Assembly: GCA_947473535.1 (NCBI GenBank)
Contig: CANJFK010000029.1
Coordinates: 1-8,160 of the forward strand
DNA from: Legionellaceae bacterium
GTDB lineage: Bacteria > Pseudomonadota > Gammaproteobacteria > Legionellales > Legionellaceae
Direction: 5' to 3'
DNA length: 8,160 nt
Shown: one piece after another, positions 7,574 through 8,160 of the stretch
How the letters are laid out: each line of letters begins with the position of its first letter
Position numbering within the stretch: position 1 is the stretch's first letter
The notes under the pieces: model-generated
Databases searched by the model: none
Told to the model about the DNA's origin: nothing
The model's input: the letters and a program-made list of their open reading frames with translations, nothing else
Translations under genes and position numbers: made by a program

Positions 7574-8160
7574 TTTCTGAATTTTTTATAGAGCGTCCTG
7601 TCTTATCGAATGTTTTGGCAATCGTGCTCGTGTTTCTTGGTATTATTGCCATCGGCATTTTACCCGTATCTCAATACCCCAATATTGTGCCACCCACTAT
7701 TCAGGTAACAACCAGTTATCCTGGCGCTGATGCAAGCACCCTCATTAAAACAGTGGCACTACCCATCGAGCAGCAAGTCAATGGCGTAGAAAATATGCTG
7801 TACATGCAATCGACGAGTACTAATAATGGGTCGTATAACTTAGTTGTTACGTTTGCTATCGGTACGGATCTTAATTTTGCACAAATGCTGGTTCAAAACC
7901 GTGTACAAGCTGCCATGGCGCAGTTGCCTGAGTCTGTGCAGCAGCAGGGTGTTGTAGTGCAACAAAAATCGACAGCCATCTTGCAATTTATTACGCTTAC
8001 AGCTGAACATGGTGAATATGATGGCTTATTTCTTGATAATTACGCCTCTATTAATATGGTCAATGAATTGGAACGTTTGCCAGGCGTAGGGAACGTTGTT
8101 GTTTTTGGAACCGGTTCCTACGCAATGCGCATATGGCTCGATCCCAAAAAAATGTATGCT
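7570..8160 (+). CDS. RND efflux transporter, HAE1 family (AcrB/MexF-like), N-terminal part cut by window edge
   Basis: An uninterrupted frame of 197 codons runs from the ATG at 7570 to the last base. It starts M-I-S-E-F-F-I-E-R-P-V-L-S-N-V-L-A, the hallmark opening of AcrB-type pumps. The first membrane helix (about residues 11-30) leads to L-P-V-S-Q-Y-P-N-I-V-P-P and S-Y-P-G-A-D-A, then I-E-Q-Q-V-N-G-V-E-N-M-L-Y-M, all highly conserved. The porter subdomain PN1 and the beginning of PN2 are present up to W-L-D-P-K-K-M. Full-length relatives have about 1,030-1,060 residues, so roughly 850 lie beyond the window. The protein is the proton-driven inner-membrane trimer that captures substrates and passes them to the adaptor and channel encoded just upstream. 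The ATG overlaps the adaptor stop as ATGA. The conserved proton-relay residues of helix 4 are not in the window, so activity cannot be judged here. Confidence 0.96.
   Translation, partial: MISEFFIERPVLSNVLAIVLVFLGIIAIGILPVSQYPNIVPPTIQVTTSYPGADASTLIKTVALPIEQQVNGVENMLYMQSTSTNNGSYNLVVTFAIGTDLNFAQMLVQNRVQAAMAQLPESVQQQGVVVQQKSTAILQFITLTAEHGEYDGLFLDNYASINMVNELERLPGVGNVVVFGTGSYAMRIWLDPKKMYA

Overview
The window looks like chromosomal DNA from a gammaproteobacterium, most likely a Legionella-type organism. That placement is inferred from protein style (a ClpB beginning [10 protein letters not shown], a short single-domain SppA, the RND proteins) and from moderately AT-rich codon use. No database search was possible. 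I see mostly housekeeping and efflux genes, with no phage, insertion sequence, tRNA, rRNA or CRISPR.

Layout. (1) Positions 1-1037, plus strand: the 3' part of an enoyl-CoA hydratase/isomerase-superfamily gene that reads best as 3-hydroxyisobutyryl-CoA hydrolase. Its first codons lie off the left edge. (2) Positions 1038-1178: a 141-bp gap between convergent genes. It holds a perfect 34-bp inverted repeat with a 24-nt loop (a likely dispersed palindromic element) and then a compact intrinsic terminator that fits the plus-strand gene. (3) Positions 1179-3755, minus strand: a complete clpB disaggregase gene with all ATPase motifs intact. (4) Positions 3756-3828: a 73-bp divergent intergenic region containing a very good match to a heat-shock sigma-32 promoter pointing into clpB. 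(5) Positions 3829-4788, plus strand: a membrane-anchored S49 signal-peptide peptidase (SppA type). (6) Positions 4847-8160, plus strand: a tripartite RND efflux operon in the order outer-membrane lipoprotein channel, periplasmic adaptor, inner-membrane RND pump. The pump is cut by the right edge after 197 codons.

How the genes work together. The three efflux genes are packed for coupled translation (a 3-nt gap, then a 4-nt ATGA overlap) and should build one envelope-spanning pump. clpB is an independent heat-shock unit. SppA would clear cleaved signal peptides and possibly other membrane peptides. It lies just upstream of the efflux genes on the same strand with no visible terminator between, so partial co-transcription is possible.

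I did not find an obviously new biological system. The most interesting non-coding items are the long perfect palindrome at 1042-1133, the sigma-32-like promoter at 3790-3817, and the way that promoter crowds the start of the divergent sppA gene.
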